Shown here piece by piece: positions 8,108 to 18,823 of a stretch of 64,000 bases of DNA; the stretch's first letter is position 1; every line of letters starts with the position of its first letter. The position numbers and the translations under genes were made by a program. Origin of the DNA: Pseudanabaena sp. UWO311 (GTDB lineage Bacteria > Cyanobacteriota > Cyanobacteriia > Pseudanabaenales > Pseudanabaenaceae). The notes under the pieces are model-generated. The model did no database searches, was not told the DNA's origin, and saw nothing but the letters and a program-made list of their open reading frames with translations. The DNA lies in NCBI RefSeq assembly GCF_006937785.1, contig NZ_SJEE01000009.1, positions 62,001 to 126,000 of the forward strand, written 5' to 3'.

Positions 8108-8752
8108 TTATCGCCTAATCCTTACACCCCGATACGTAACTACCTCACCACCATCAGATTTCTGGTTGGGTTTAGAGTTATTTTTGAGTTCAGCTTTTGA
8201 AATAGCTTTAGGTTCTTTGATATCTAGCGTAGCTATTAACTCACTTTCTCTAACTTGACCAGTGCTTGTACTTGTACCAAAACTTCTAGCTATTTTTTCC
8301 AACGGTTGCGAAATTAACGAACAACCAATTAACGCTGTAACTCTGGCAACTTCAGCCATTAAATTTTCGGGTGATAAGCGCGGCAGGACATCAGAGGCTC
8401 CACGCCTAATTGCCCAGCTATGCTCAATATCTTTGATTTTTTCCTGTCTAGGGTTAAATAAGACGACTTTTGTGGGAGCTTTTTGCTTGATTAGCCATTG
8501 ACAAACCGATGATGACTGTAACGTCTCTGAGCTAGGACTTTTGATCGCCATATCCATGATTAACAAATCAGGTAGCTCGTGGCGATCGCATTTTTCTAGA
8601 TACTGCACTAAATCTAAAGAAATATTCTCCCAAATCACATCCAATTGCTGAGTTGCCAAAGCCGTATGCCACAATTCACCTTGTGCTTGGTCAGTGTGCA
8701 TCATTAGGACAGCTTTTTTTGTTTCAGCCATTGCTTTATCTGGCTCCCCCAT
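8108..8752 (-). CDS. Receiver-like protein with a DUF4278-like Y-R-G-V tail
   Basis: 214 residues from the ATG at 8752 (a later Met, M-A-E-T-K-K, is equally possible). The first ~145 residues look like a response-regulator receiver: D-L-L-I-M-D-M-A supplies the strand-3 Asp, K-V-V-L-F-N-P-R the strand-4 position, and R-R-G-A-S-D-V-L-P-R the loop before helix 5. A low-complexity linker follows, and the protein ends in V-T-Y-R-G-V-R-I-R-R, which resembles the short Y-R-G-V motif of DUF4278. No output domain is seen. I infer a stand-alone signalling protein. Confidence 0.6.
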   Translation of the reverse strand: MGEPDKAMAETKKAVLMMHTDQAQGELWHTALATQQLDVIWENISLDLVQYLEKCDRHELPDLLIMDMAIKSPSSETLQSSSVCQWLIKQKAPTKVVLFNPRQEKIKDIEHSWAIRRGASDVLPRLSPENLMAEVARVTALIGCSLISQPLEKIARSFGTSTSTGQVRESELIATLDIKEPKAISKAELKNNSKPNQKSDGGEVVTYRGVRIRR

Positions 8753-8833
8753 CAAGATGAGTCGTTAACTTTAAGTTTTGATTAAGACACTAGGCTAACC
8801 GATTTAGTGCGTTCATTTTGTACCCTAATTAAC

Positions 8834-8886
8834 CAAAATATAAGAATAGAGACGGCGCAGAGCGCTATCTCTATTCTTATATTTTG
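8834..8886. terminator. Long hairpin at the 3' end of the peroxiredoxin gene
   Basis: A 19-bp stem (CAAAATATAAGAATAGAGA and its complement) around a GC-rich loop. The peroxiredoxin stop codon lies inside the stem. Confidence 0.65.
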
Positions 8887-9440
8887 ATGGTTGCCATACC
8901 TTGTTGCCAATCCGCAGGACAAACTTCATTCTCATGGATCTGGGTATGTTGGATAGCTTTAAGAGTGCGTATAGTCTCGTCAATGCTCCGACCAAAGGCA
9001 AGATTATTAATGGTGGCATGTTGGACAATACCTTCTTTGTCAATAATAAACAAACCACGCAAGGCGATGCCTAGAAAAGGATCAAGAACATTAAAAACTG
9101 TAGCGATCGCTTTGGTTAGATCAGAAACTAGTGGACATTTAATATCACCACCGAGTCCTCCATCAGCAAGCGAGGTTTGAATCCAAGCTAGATGAGCATA
9201 TTTACTATCTACAGAAATACCAATTACTTCAGTATTTAATTTAGAAAATTCATCATAGCGATCGCTGAAAGCAATCACTTCAGTGGGACAAACAAAAGTA
9301 AAGTCAAGTGGATAAAAAAACAGAACAACATATTTGTTTTTTTGATAACTAGAAAGCTTAATTTTTGTAAATTCCTGATCAACTACAGCATCAGCTTCAA
9401 AGTCTGGAGCAGGATTGCCAACCCTTAAGAATTCCGCCAT
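8877..9440 (-). CDS. Typical 2-Cys peroxiredoxin
   Basis: 187 residues from the ATG at 9440. The longer reading frame upstream starts with sequence unlike the family, and [14 protein letters not shown] is the expected N-terminus. It reduces hydrogen peroxide and alkyl hydroperoxides using thioredoxin-type donors. The peroxidatic Cys51 lies in D-F-T-F-V-C-P-T-E and the resolving Cys174 in E-V-C-P-A-D-W. The G-G-L-G-G motif of sensitive eukaryote-like enzymes is present near residues 94-98. The 156-bp upstream spacer is shared with a divergent gene and contains a long palindrome. Confidence 0.95.
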   Translation of the reverse strand: MAEFLRVGNPAPDFEADAVVDQEFTKIKLSSYQKNKYVVLFFYPLDFTFVCPTEVIAFSDRYDEFSKLNTEVIGISVDSKYAHLAWIQTSLADGGLGGDIKCPLVSDLTKAIATVFNVLDPFLGIALRGLFIIDKEGIVQHATINNLAFGRSIDETIRTLKAIQHTQIHENEVCPADWQQGMATIKI

Positions 9441-9495
9441 AGCCAGTTCAACCAAATTAAAGTTATTGAGTGCTGTGCGCCCTCTTAGTAATTTT

Positions 9496-9543
9496 ACCAA
9501 AAAGCGTTAGGCGGCACTTCGTGCCGCCTAACGCTTTTTGGGT
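9496..9543. repeat. Long palindrome between divergent genes
   Basis: ACCAAAAAGCGTTAGGCGGC, a short loop, and the complement ending CGCTTTTTGGGT. It lies between the divergent peroxiredoxin and mannose-6-P isomerase genes, so it cannot be a terminator for either. It belongs to the AAACCCAAAA-type hairpin group found throughout the window. Confidence 0.75.
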
Positions 9544-9596
9544 TTTAGATTTTAAGATGCTATTCTAAGAATCAATCAGCTTTCTAAATTGCAGTT

Positions 9597-10022
9597 ATGT
9601 CACCAGTAAAAGAAGCTCCTTCGGCACTCGCTAGCATTGCAAATCTAAGTGGAGAATCATTAAATACTCATGGGCCGACTGTAGAGCGTCCTTGGGGATC
9701 ATTCACTACTCTCGAAGAAGGTCGCGGTTATAAAATCAAGCGCATTGAAGTCAACTCAGGACATCGCCTTAGCCTGCAAATGCACCACCATCGCAGTGAA
9801 CATTGGATTGTGGTTTCGGGAACTGCCAAGGTGACCTGTGGTGACAAAGAAACAATGATTAGTACTAATCAATCCACCTATGTGCCTAAATGCACAGCGC
9901 ACCGACTAGAAAATCCTGGGGTAATTCCATTGATTTTGATCGAAGTTCAGAATGGTGAGTATTTGGGCGAAGATGACATTATCCGCTTCCAAGATGACTA
10001 TGCGCGTCACGAAAAAAAATAA
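9597..10022 (+). CDS. Cupin-type mannose-6-phosphate isomerase
   Basis: 141-residue single-domain cupin matching the C-terminal isomerase domain of bifunctional ManC/AlgA enzymes. It has the start motif R-P-W-G-S-F, then H-R-L-S-L-Q-M-H-H-H-R-S-E-H-W, which supplies the metal-binding His/Glu set, the G-T-A-K-V-T segment, and P-K-C-T-A-H-R-L-E-N-P with the last His. It would interconvert fructose-6-P and mannose-6-P for nucleotide-sugar synthesis. It stands alone with hairpins on both sides. Confidence 0.88.
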   Translation: MSPVKEAPSALASIANLSGESLNTHGPTVERPWGSFTTLEEGRGYKIKRIEVNSGHRLSLQMHHHRSEHWIVVSGTAKVTCGDKETMISTNQSTYVPKCTAHRLENPGVIPLILIEVQNGEYLGEDDIIRFQDDYARHEKK

Positions 10023-10056
10023 TTACAGCGCTTTGCGCTTAATACCAAACCCAAAA

Positions 10057-10094
10057 AACTTAAAAAATGCTGCTTTGCAGCATTTTTTAAGTTT
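10057..10094. terminator. Hairpin after the mannose-6-P isomerase gene
   Basis: AAACTTAAAAAATGCTGC, loop TTT, exact complement. A perfect 18-bp stem preceded by AAACCC. Confidence 0.65.
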
Positions 10095-10122
10095 ATTTTA
10101 TAGTTCATTAGATCGGAAATTG

Positions 10123-10161
10123 CTAAAAAACAAGGTGCATAATATGTACCTTGTTTTTTAG
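10123..10161. repeat. Second hairpin in the same spacer
   Basis: CTAAAAAACAAGGT, an 11-base loop, ACCTTGTTTTTTAG, upstream of the DegT-type aminotransferase. Confidence 0.6.
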
Positions 10162-10219
10162 ATAACAAGCAATGACGATCGCGTTTAAAATAGTTGAGGC
10201 AATCTAGAATCGTTTCAAC

Positions 10220-11344
10220 GTGAATAAAATTCCTCCCTTTGATGCATCGCAGCAATATCAACAAATTGGCGATCGCCTCAATAAAGCTGCATTAGACGTA
10301 CTAGCATCGGGGCAATATATTGGTGGACAGACTGTAAGCCAGTTTGAGACTGAGTTTGCAAATTATATTGGCTCAGCTATTGACTCTAACTTTGGTATTG
10401 CTTGCAACTCAGGTACTGACGCTCTGTATCTAGCTATGCGAGCTTTAGATATTGGGGAGGGGGATGAAGTCATTACTTCACCATTTACATTTTTTGCTAG
10501 TGCGGAAACGATTAGCATGACGGGGGCTAAACCCGTATTTGTCGATATTGAAGCGCATAGTTTCAATATGAATATCGAACTAATCGAAGCTGCTATCACC
10601 AATCGGACTAAGGCAATCATGCCCGTGCATTTGTTTGGACGCTCAGCTGATATGACTAGTTTGATGGCGATCGCGCAAAAGCATAATCTCAATGTAATCG
10701 AAGACTGCGCTCAAGCGACAGGTGCAACTTTTGATGGACAGAAGGTGGGAAATATTGGCGATGTGGGCTGTTTTAGCTTTTATCCAACCAAAAATCTGGG
10801 CGGCTGTGGCGATGGTGGAATGATGACCACTAAAAACGCTGAAGTTGCTGATAAATTGCGGATTTTGCGTGAACATGGAAGCCCCAAGCGCTATTACCAC
10901 GAATATATCGGTATGAATTCGCGTCTTGATGCGTTGCAAGCAGCTCTATTGCAAGTCAAATTGCCTTACCTCGACAAGTGGAATGCTCAACGACGCGAAA
11001 TTAGCGATCGCTACACGCATCTTCTGAAGGATGCAAATATTCCCCATCTTGTATCACCGCACCATTGTTCTGGCAGTGTTTGGAATCAGTATACAGTTTG
11101 CATTGGTGATGGTAAACGCGATTATGTCCAAGCTCAATTGCGCGAGCAAAATATTATTACGATGATTTACTATCCTTTGCCCTTGCATTTGCAATCGGTA
11201 TATAGCAACCTTGGCTATAAAAAGGGCGATTTTCCTGTTACTGAAGATATTTGCGATCGCGTTTTATCTTTGCCAATGTTCCCAGAACTCAGCGAAGAGC
11301 AGCAAGAGCGAGTCGTTGGTACTTTGAAGAATATTCTCAAATAG
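10220..11344 (+). CDS. DegT/DnrJ/EryC1/StrS-family sugar aminotransferase
   Basis: 374 residues from a GTG start. It is a PLP-dependent aminotransferase acting on nucleotide-linked keto sugars. Visible marks are N-S-G-T-D-A-L-Y-L-A, S-P-F-T-F-F-A-S-A-E-T, the cofactor-binding E-D-C-A-Q-A-T-G and the Schiff-base Lys in F-S-F-Y-P-T-K-N-L-G-G-C-G-D-G-G. This subgroup (A-L-D-I-G-E-G-D-E-V, M-N-S-R-L-D-A-L-Q-A-A) is widespread in surface-polysaccharide clusters. It is a different subgroup from pseC at 2.9-4.1 kb. The exact sugar cannot be told from sequence. Confidence 0.9.
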   Translation: MNKIPPFDASQQYQQIGDRLNKAALDVLASGQYIGGQTVSQFETEFANYIGSAIDSNFGIACNSGTDALYLAMRALDIGEGDEVITSPFTFFASAETISMTGAKPVFVDIEAHSFNMNIELIEAAITNRTKAIMPVHLFGRSADMTSLMAIAQKHNLNVIEDCAQATGATFDGQKVGNIGDVGCFSFYPTKNLGGCGDGGMMTTKNAEVADKLRILREHGSPKRYYHEYIGMNSRLDALQAALLQVKLPYLDKWNAQRREISDRYTHLLKDANIPHLVSPHHCSGSVWNQYTVCIGDGKRDYVQAQLREQNIITMIYYPLPLHLQSVYSNLGYKKGDFPVTEDICDRVLSLPMFPELSEEQQERVVGTLKNILK

Positions 11345-11379
11345 TATCTGCGCTTGTTTACCCGCTAAATAAGCCACTC

Positions 11380-11406
11380 AAAAGCGACGCGGTGCGTCGC
11401 TTTTTT
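11380..11406 (+). terminator. Terminator after the aminotransferase gene
   Basis: AAAAGCGACGC, loop GGT, GCGTCGCTTTTTT. Strong GC stem followed by a T-run. Confidence 0.8.
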
Positions 11407-11992
11407 ATTGCCCAAATGCTAAAACTTGCTCAACCGTAAGGGCAAAGCCATCAACTACCGTCGATACAATTGGCATATCACCCGTAAAAATCTTGTCCTC
11501 ATACTGCCCCTCCACCCATAGACATATGGTTATTTGTCGCATTTCTGGATCGACAATCCAATATTCATTAATACCTCTAGCTGCATACTCTGTGCGTTTA
11601 TAGCGATAGTCGCGATCTCGATTTTCTTGCCCAGGAGAGACAACTTCAACTACCAAAATAGGCGATGGCATCGCCATTGAAACAAAGTTACGCGATGAGG
11701 CTTGTAAATATTCTTTTGATTCTTCCGTAACTATGATGAGATCGGGAATGCGACAAGTTACTCTTCTCCCTGAAACCTCAATCTCAGTGTTGTAAAGAAT
11801 TAAAGCAAGTGGGATATGCCTAGCAAACTCAAAAAGTAAAAACTTAGCAATACTGATATTCCCAAAAGATTCAGTTGGCACTTTGACTAATTCTCCGTTT
11901 ACAAGCTCATAGCGATCGTCTGTACCATCGTCATAACTGAGATACTCTTCTATGGTCATCAGTTTAGAGGGGCTAGCTATAGCTAAAGTCAT
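11405..11992 (-). CDS. Uma2-family (DUF820) putative endonuclease
   Basis: 195 residues from the ATG at 11992. It is a member of the PD-(D/E)xK Uma2 group that is massively expanded in cyanobacteria. It has the usual N-terminus (M-T-I-E-E-Y-L-S-Y and R-Y-E-L-V-N-G-E-L-V), R-I-P-D-L-I-I-V with the first acid, L-V-V-E-V-V-S-P-G with the Glu, and the R-Y-K-R-T-E-Y-A-A-R-G helix with the Lys. N-E-Y-W-I-V-D-P completes the fold. All candidate active-site residues are present. Function of the family is not established. Confidence 0.88.
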   Translation of the reverse strand: MTLAIASPSKLMTIEEYLSYDDGTDDRYELVNGELVKVPTESFGNISIAKFLLFEFARHIPLALILYNTEIEVSGRRVTCRIPDLIIVTEESKEYLQASSRNFVSMAMPSPILVVEVVSPGQENRDRDYRYKRTEYAARGINEYWIVDPEMRQITICLWVEGQYEDKIFTGDMPIVSTVVDGFALTVEQVLAFGQ

Positions 11993-12041
11993 AATTTCAG
12001 ATCCTCTATTACGCATAACAGGATTGTATCAAATCCAATTT

Positions 12042-12138
12042 AGTAAATATTGCGTCCTGCTTTCGGCGGGACACAATATTTACTAAAAAAACAATTTTTT
12101 GTGGAGCGGCTTTGTCACTCCACAAAAAATTGGTTTTT
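12042..12138. repeat. Two adjacent hairpins in the spacer upstream of the 449-residue protein
   Basis: First AGTAAATATTG/CAATATTTACT with a 21-base loop (12042-12084), then AAAAACAATTTTTTGTGGAG and its near complement (12087-12138). They lie between the divergent Uma2 and membrane-protein genes. Confidence 0.65.
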
Positions 12139-12220
12139 AGTTGTCTGAGATCGCTAACAAATTTATCGCATGTTGTCTTGCTGTTCCCTATAATAATCAC
12201 ATCTGTATTAGGGAATAGTC

Positions 12221-13570
12221 ATGGGCATTCTTAACTCAATGTTTGCAAAATGGAAAACTCCTCAACAGGGGATGGGGAATGATCCAAATGTGCAGACCAT
12301 TCAAACTTCTAGCCCAGCCCAAACGCCATCTTCACCACAGCCAAATTCGGCAATGCAAAGATATACAGAGTTAGAAGCGGAATTAACGCGATCGCATCAG
12401 CCTCTACAAACTAAAACTATTGATAATCCACAAAAATCTGGGGGATTTAAGGAATTTGGTCAAAGGCTAATTTGGATCGGTGTTTTGGTGGGGATTCCTG
12501 TAGGAATTATTTATGTAGTGAATCTGCCCTATCCTATGATTCGACAGCCTGTGGCAAAGGTAGCTCCGCTTTTGCTATTACCAAGTAACATGGCGATCGA
12601 TACCAATTTTAAACAAGGACAATCAAGCGTTGAGCAAGCAAGACAATTAATCGAAGTTCCCACTAGTCCAGCTGATCTAGATCGAGGTGAAATCAAGCTT
12701 AAGGAAGGTAAAACGGCTCTAGATGCAATTCCTTTGTGGTATATCGCTGATTGGGCGGACTATTCGCGAGGATATTATGGTTGGGGCTATGATTGGCGAT
12801 TTACACCTGCGGGATTGCAAGCGGCGCGAATTAAGGCGGGACAGCTAGAGGCAAAAGTATTTCAAGAGAAAAATGCTCAGATTGCGTTGACTGGTGCTGA
12901 GCAAGAAATAACGATGGCAAAGACTGTATTTCAGCAAGCCGCGAAACCGACAGATAAGAAAATCGCGATCCAAAACTGGCAAGCAGCTATCGATCGCTTG
13001 GCACAGATTCCACCACAAACGATGGCAGGACGCAGGGCGCAGCAATTGATCGGCACTTCGACTAGGGATTTAAAGGAAGTGGGTGGGCTTGCCGCAGGAA
13101 ATGAGCAATCCTTGTCATTGATTAGTGCTGCTGAAGGATTTGCCAAAAAAGCCGCTGAATCTGGTCGTAATCCGCCGCATCCAAGCGCTCGTTGGGCTGA
13201 AATTGCCACAATGTGGCAAGAGGCGATTAAACGCTTAGAAAGCATTCCTGCTAGTGATGTGCAGGGTTATGCTGAAGCCCAAAGACAGCTAGCAGAATAT
13301 CGATCTAGTCTGTCGGAAGTGCGAGTAAGATTACAGAATGAACAGGAAGCTGTGCGAGCTTTGGATCAGGCAAATCGGAATTTGGCAACTCTATGGGCAA
13401 GTTTGCCTAAAGATGGCAAAGAGCTAAATCGCAATCAAGCGATCGGCAATTTCTCGGCTGTGAACAATGAGCTAGAGAAAATCAAAAATGGAACTACGGT
13501 CTATTTGCAAGCGAAAAAAGTGCAACTCGAAGTTCAGGATCAATTGAGATTATTACAACAGGCAAAATAA
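12221..13570 (+). CDS. Single-TM coiled-coil protein, conserved cyanobacterial type
   Basis: 449 residues. Residues 1-80 are polar and low-complexity. One membrane segment (L-I-W-I-G-V-L-V-G-I-P-V-G-I-I-Y-V-V) lies at ~83-104. The rest is a long, helical, Ala/Gln/Glu-rich region with a Y-Y-G-W-G-Y-D-W-R-F-T motif near residue 190 and several helix-pair stretches (A-Q-I-A-L-T-G-A-E-Q-E-I; W-Q-A-A-I-D-R-L-A-Q-I-P repeated as W-Q-E-A-I-K-R-L-E-S-I-P). The repeated W-x-x-A-I-x-R-L-x-x-I-P units suggest TPR-like solenoid folding. I do not recognise a named family. Confidence 0.7.
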   Translation: MGILNSMFAKWKTPQQGMGNDPNVQTIQTSSPAQTPSSPQPNSAMQRYTELEAELTRSHQPLQTKTIDNPQKSGGFKEFGQRLIWIGVLVGIPVGIIYVVNLPYPMIRQPVAKVAPLLLLPSNMAIDTNFKQGQSSVEQARQLIEVPTSPADLDRGEIKLKEGKTALDAIPLWYIADWADYSRGYYGWGYDWRFTPAGLQAARIKAGQLEAKVFQEKNAQIALTGAEQEITMAKTVFQQAAKPTDKKIAIQNWQAAIDRLAQIPPQTMAGRRAQQLIGTSTRDLKEVGGLAAGNEQSLSLISAAEGFAKKAAESGRNPPHPSARWAEIATMWQEAIKRLESIPASDVQGYAEAQRQLAEYRSSLSEVRVRLQNEQEAVRALDQANRNLATLWASLPKDGKELNRNQAIGNFSAVNNELEKIKNGTTVYLQAKKVQLEVQDQLRLLQQAK

Positions 13571-13575
13571 TCAGT

Positions 13576-13610
13576 AAAAGACATATAGCGCAAAGTGCTA
13601 TGTCTTTTTA
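13576..13610 (+). terminator. Terminator between two plus-strand genes
   Basis: AAAAGACATA, a 15-base inner part with GCGCAAAGTGC, TGTCTTTTT. It separates the coiled-coil gene from the P-type ATPase relative. Confidence 0.65.
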
Positions 13611-13625
13611 TTCACGGATAAAACG

Positions 13626-15587
13626 ATGACCAAATTTGACTTTCTATCGGACACTCAAAAACCTTGGCACTACATGGATGTAGATCAGGTGTTGGCAGCT
13701 TTAGAATCTTCGATAGAAGGTCTATCCTATGTGAATGCGAGACAAAGATTACGACATTTGGGAGCCAATAAATTACCGCGATCGCGTCCAATCAGCAAAG
13801 TTCTCATACAACCTTTAATTAATCCTTTAACTTATCTATTATTAGGGTCAGCAATTTATTTGCAATGGAATGGAGCAGAAGGATGGGCGCTAATTTCTGT
13901 GGGCGTACTACATGGTGCGATCGGAATTGGCATTTCAATATGGTCAATTAAAACCAAGGCAAAAGTCAGTCGAGATCGCCCTCAACGCCGCCAAAATGAA
14001 CCTTCTAATTCGGTAATGGTACTACGCGATCGCGAAGAAATGGAAGTACCATCGCGAGATTTAGTGTTAGGTGATGTGGTGGTGTTGCGAGAAGGCGATC
14101 GCCCTAATGTCGATTTGCGAGTAATGGAGACATCAGACGACTTACTGGTAAATCAAACCAATTTGGGAGGTGAAGCAATTTGTGCTAAGCGAGCCGATCT
14201 TACCTTTGAGGAGAACACGCCCCCCCTTGAATGCAGCAACATGATCTATGCGGGGACAGAAATTTCCGCAGGAAGCGTTAAGGGGCTTGTGATTGCCACA
14301 AGTCGTTTCACCCAAGAACAATCGGCTCTGGTAAAGGAAAAGCCATTTTCAGTTATCCATGCCGAGTTGCATCAGCTGCGTCAGGTCTGGATTGGGCTGC
14401 TGCTGCTCGTGACGACTACAGCGGTCGGCTTTGCCTGGCAACGTGGAATTACGATCAATGCGATGACTGCGGCTGCCCTCATTGTTAGCACCTATCCTCA
14501 AAATTTGTTGCGGATTGCGACTCAGGTTCAGTTGTTTGGAATGCGCGATCTTGCTAAACAGCGAATATGGGCAAGATTTCCTTCTATCTTAGATGCGATC
14601 GCTAGAGTGACAACAATTGTGCCAATTGTCGAATCGGATGTAGTATTGAGCTTTGATAATTTGAGTCAGGCTGGTATTGAATGGCAGGGATTAATCAGAG
14701 CTTCAGAAGATGATGCTACTGCATTTAGTGAAGTAATTGGCATTGAAACCCATAGCTACTTTGATGCTCCTCAAGAGAAGATTCGTCAATGGCAAGATGG
14801 TCGCCAAAAATCTAACCGAAAATCTTTAAATGCTGTTGCGGTAATAGGGAATGATATTGAAGATATTTTCTTGTTGAGAGCCGCCGATGTTGGAATCTGC
14901 GATCGCACCTGTCGCAAAGAATTGCAAGATAGTGCAGGAATAATTTTACCTAAAGAAGATTTCCATTATTTACCGACCGCCATACTCGAAGGAAGAGCCA
15001 CATTTGATCGGTTACAACGTACTGCACTGCTCACTGCCACTAGTGCTTTTACCTTAGCGGTACTAGCCCTTATGGATACCGCCGCAGGATTCTCAATGCC
15101 TCCGTTGCAGATAATTTGGGTAGGCGCGATCGCCACACCTATTGTGGCTTTTCCTCTAGTTCTAGAACCAACTCATGAGAGCCTCTTAAATCAACCAGCA
15201 CACCGTTTTCAAACCATGTTGCGTTCTAGTAATTACCTTCGTATTTTGCTAACTGTTACTACGACAATCACGGCTATTGCCGTAGTTTTCTGGCTGAAAT
15301 ATCAAGGTCAAGTCTCGATGTTCTCCCAAGCGCGATCAATGGCATTTGTTACCCTTGGGTTTAGTCAAATTTTCCACGCTTGTGCGATCGCTCGCCACAG
15401 CATATTAAACAACTTTCCTTTGATGCTCAGTATATTTTTCGTCACAATCTGTCAAATTGCCTTTGTGCAAGTCCCTTGGTTTGGCGATCTGATGGCAACA
15501 GTTCCTTTAAATGCGGTTGAATGGACAATCGCAATTCTCAGCGCCACGGCGGTGTTTTGGGTGCAAGAGCTAATCAAAACTGGGTAG
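13626..15587 (+). CDS. P-type ATPase relative lacking the phosphorylation site (pseudo-pump)
   Basis: 653 residues with the layout of a P2-type cation pump but much of the catalytic part gone. Present are the cation-ATPase N-terminal domain ([10 protein letters not shown] to [10 protein letters not shown]), the first membrane pair, the actuator domain ([20 protein letters not shown]) and the C-terminal membrane helices. The actuator T-G-E-S loop reads L-G-G-E (~180-183). The P-E-G-L position reads Y-P-Q-N-L (~290). The D-K-T-G-T phosphorylation motif is absent where it should follow at ~326-344, and the N domain is almost wholly missing. The G-D-G-x-N-D hinge reads G-N-D-I-E-D (408-413), with the first Asp replaced by Asn. 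Active family members run near 900 residues. The frame is clean across 1.96 kb, so it looks selected rather than decayed. Confidence 0.85.
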   Translation: MTKFDFLSDTQKPWHYMDVDQVLAALESSIEGLSYVNARQRLRHLGANKLPRSRPISKVLIQPLINPLTYLLLGSAIYLQWNGAEGWALISVGVLHGAIGIGISIWSIKTKAKVSRDRPQRRQNEPSNSVMVLRDREEMEVPSRDLVLGDVVVLREGDRPNVDLRVMETSDDLLVNQTNLGGEAICAKRADLTFEENTPPLECSNMIYAGTEISAGSVKGLVIATSRFTQEQSALVKEKPFSVIHAELHQLRQVWIGLLLLVTTTAVGFAWQRGITINAMTAAALIVSTYPQNLLRIATQVQLFGMRDLAKQRIWARFPSILDAIARVTTIVPIVESDVVLSFDNLSQAGIEWQGLIRASEDDATAFSEVIGIETHSYFDAPQEKIRQWQDGRQKSNRKSLNAVAVIGNDIEDIFLLRAADVGICDRTCRKELQDSAGIILPKEDFHYLPTAILEGRATFDRLQRTALLTATSAFTLAVLALMDTAAGFSMPPLQIIWVGAIATPIVAFPLVLEPTHESLLNQPAHRFQTMLRSSNYLRILLTVTTTITAIAVVFWLKYQGQVSMFSQARSMAFVTLGFSQIFHACAIARHSILNNFPLMLSIFFVTICQIAFVQVPWFGDLMATVPLNAVEWTIAILSATAVFWVQELIKTG

Positions 15588-15636
15588 CGCTTACTATATA
15601 ATACTTTCAGCACAATTACCTAGGTTTTCTACGCGC

Positions 15637-16845
15637 ATGGACAACACCCTCGACACTCAAGCGATGCGGAGGGCTTTGCACAAGTCCCCTAATTATTTTC
15701 GGCAAAGCTTTGGACATGGTGAAGAAGCCGAATCAACCATGCGATCGCAATATCATAGTGATTTGATCCAAACTATTCGCGAGCATGATTATATTTATAC
15801 GCAAGGCGATGTTACGATCTATTTGGCAAAATCATTTGGATTTTGTTGGGGTGTAGAAAGAGCAGTAGCGATGGCATACGAAACGCGCACGCAGTTTCCC
15901 ACTGAGAAAATTTGGATTACTAATGAAATCATTCACAATCCTTCTGTTAACGCTAAGCTGAAGGAAATGGAAGTTCAATTTGTGCCAGTCTCAGAAGACG
16001 GGACTAAGGATTTTTCAGGGATTGGTCAGGGTGATGTAGTAATTTTGCCAGCCTTTGGAGCGAGTGTTCAAGAAACCCAGTTGTTTGATCGCCTTGGCAG
16101 CAAGATTGTTGATACAACTTGTCCTTGGGTATCCAAAGTATGGAATCGGGTTGAGAAGCATAAAAAAGCAGACTTTACTTCCATTGTTCATGGTAAGTAC
16201 AACCATGAAGAGACGATCGCGACCAGTTCCTATGCCAAACGATATCTAGTCGTATTGAACATGAAAGAAGCTGAGTATGTGGCTAATTACATGCTCAATG
16301 GTGGTGATCGTCAAGAGTTCTTGGCTAAGTTTAGTAAGGCAATGTCAGAAGGCTTCGATCCAGACCTCGATCTAGTCAGAATTGGCGTTGCCAATCAAAC
16401 CACCATGCTCAAGGGAGAGACCGAAGCGATTGGCAAATTGTTTGAAAAGACAATGATGCAAAAATATGGCGTAGAAAATCTCAATGAGCATTTTCTTGCT
16501 TTTAATACAATTTGCGATGCGACTCAAGAACGCCAAGATGCGATGTTTGAGATTGTAGAAGAGGATCTCGATTTAATGGTTGTCATTGGTGGCTACAATT
16601 CATCGAATACAACCCATTTGCAAGAAATTGCGATCGAGCGCAATCTGCCGTCTTATCACATTGATGATGTGCATCGCATTCTCTCGGCAGAGGCGATCGA
16701 ACATAAGCCTCTGGGTAAGGCGATCGAGCAAGCTACAAATTGGTTACCCACAGGCAAAATCAAAGTCGGCATAACGTCAGGTGCATCAACCCCCGATCGC
16801 GTTGTCGAAGATGTCATCAACAGGATTTTTGCTTTAAAATGCTAA
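15637..16845 (+). CDS. ispH: 4-hydroxy-3-methylbut-2-enyl diphosphate reductase
   Basis: 402 residues, the long cyanobacterial/plastid form of IspH. It is the last MEP-pathway enzyme and makes IPP and DMAPP for chlorophyll, carotenoid and quinone side chains. The three iron-sulfur cysteines are in [16 protein letters not shown] and [10 protein letters not shown]. An ~60-residue N-terminal extension (H-K-S-P-N-Y-F-R and [10 protein letters not shown]) is normal in this clade. Electrons would come from ferredoxin. It stands alone, with a hairpin downstream. Confidence 0.96.
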   Translation: MDNTLDTQAMRRALHKSPNYFRQSFGHGEEAESTMRSQYHSDLIQTIREHDYIYTQGDVTIYLAKSFGFCWGVERAVAMAYETRTQFPTEKIWITNEIIHNPSVNAKLKEMEVQFVPVSEDGTKDFSGIGQGDVVILPAFGASVQETQLFDRLGSKIVDTTCPWVSKVWNRVEKHKKADFTSIVHGKYNHEETIATSSYAKRYLVVLNMKEAEYVANYMLNGGDRQEFLAKFSKAMSEGFDPDLDLVRIGVANQTTMLKGETEAIGKLFEKTMMQKYGVENLNEHFLAFNTICDATQERQDAMFEIVEEDLDLMVVIGGYNSSNTTHLQEIAIERNLPSYHIDDVHRILSAEAIEHKPLGKAIEQATNWLPTGKIKVGITSGASTPDRVVEDVINRIFALKC

Positions 16846-16861
16846 TCTCAAATCTTGACAG

Positions 16862-16883
16862 ACAAGGCGCTTAAGCGCCTTGT
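16862..16883 (+). terminator. Hairpin after ispH
   Basis: Perfect palindrome ACAAGGCGCTTAAGCGCCTTGT, followed by a short pyrimidine-rich run. Confidence 0.6.
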
Positions 16884-16919
16884 TCTCTATTTATAGCTGT
16901 TGCCATTTTTGTTAGGCAT

Positions 16920-16974
16920 AAAACCCAAAAAGTATGAGGCGGCGCTCCGCGCCGCCTCATACTTTTTGGGTTTT
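16920..16974. repeat. AAACCCAAAA-type long palindrome
   Basis: AAAACCCAAAAAGTATGAGG, a GCGGCGC-TCC-GCGCCGC core and the exact complement ending CTTTTTGGGTTTT: a perfect ~26-bp stem. It is separate from the ispH terminator and upstream of ahcY. Confidence 0.8.
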
Positions 16975-17017
16975 GATTTGTCCTAATGCAAGTGACTAAA
17001 CCTATAAAGATAAATAA

Positions 17018-18361
<1,344 letters not shown>

Positions 18362-18369
18362 GCTTTCTT

Positions 18370-18405
18370 AAAAAAGAGGGAGCGCAATGCGCTCCCTCTT
18401 TTTTT
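18370..18405 (+). terminator. Terminator after ahcY
   Basis: AAAAAAGAGGGAGCGC, loop AAT, GCGCTCCCTCTTTTTTT. Perfect stem plus T-run. Confidence 0.88.
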
Positions 18406-18430
18406 GTAATTAATATTAGTTTAATAAGTT

Positions 18431-18820
18431 ATGCCTCAAACCAAAATCCACGGAAACGCTGATTTTATTCAGCAAAATCGAGAAGTTCTATCGACTACCA
18501 TTCATTCCTGTGTAGTTGATGCGCTCAACTATCCTCCAGAAAAGAAGTTTCAGAGATTCTTCCCATTGCAAGCTGAAGACTTTGAGTATCCTAGCGATCG
18601 CAGTGAAAAATATATCATCATCGAAATCTTGTTGTTTGCGGGACGTACTGTAGAAGCAAAGAAAAATCTCTATCGCTTATTATTTGAGCGGCTAAAAGAA
18701 AAATTGGATATCGCTCCATTAGATGTTGAAATTATTTTAATCGAGACACCAAGCCACAACTGGGGCATTCGCGGCATGGCTGGGGATGAGTTGAGCTTAA
18801 ACTATAAGGTAAATGTCTAG
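18431..18820 (+). CDS. Tautomerase-superfamily protein
   Basis: 129 residues starting M-P-Q-T-K-I-H-G, with Pro2 in the position of the catalytic N-terminal proline of the tautomerase/MIF superfamily. The body (Q-R-F-F-P-L and Y-I-I-I-E-I-L-L-F-A-G-R-T-V-E-A-K-K-N-L-Y) matches the long tautomerase type, and H-N-W-G-I-R-G lies near the C-terminus. The GNAT gene starts 3 bases after its stop, so the two form an operon. Substrate unknown. Confidence 0.75.
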   Translation: MPQTKIHGNADFIQQNREVLSTTIHSCVVDALNYPPEKKFQRFFPLQAEDFEYPSDRSEKYIIIEILLFAGRTVEAKKNLYRLLFERLKEKLDIAPLDVEIILIETPSHNWGIRGMAGDELSLNYKVNV

Positions 18821-18823
18821 TTT

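Noticed and set aside
9441-9500. 20-residue N-terminal extension of the peroxiredoxin
   Set aside because: It runs into the palindrome at 9496 and the family start M-A-E-F-L-R-V-G lies downstream.
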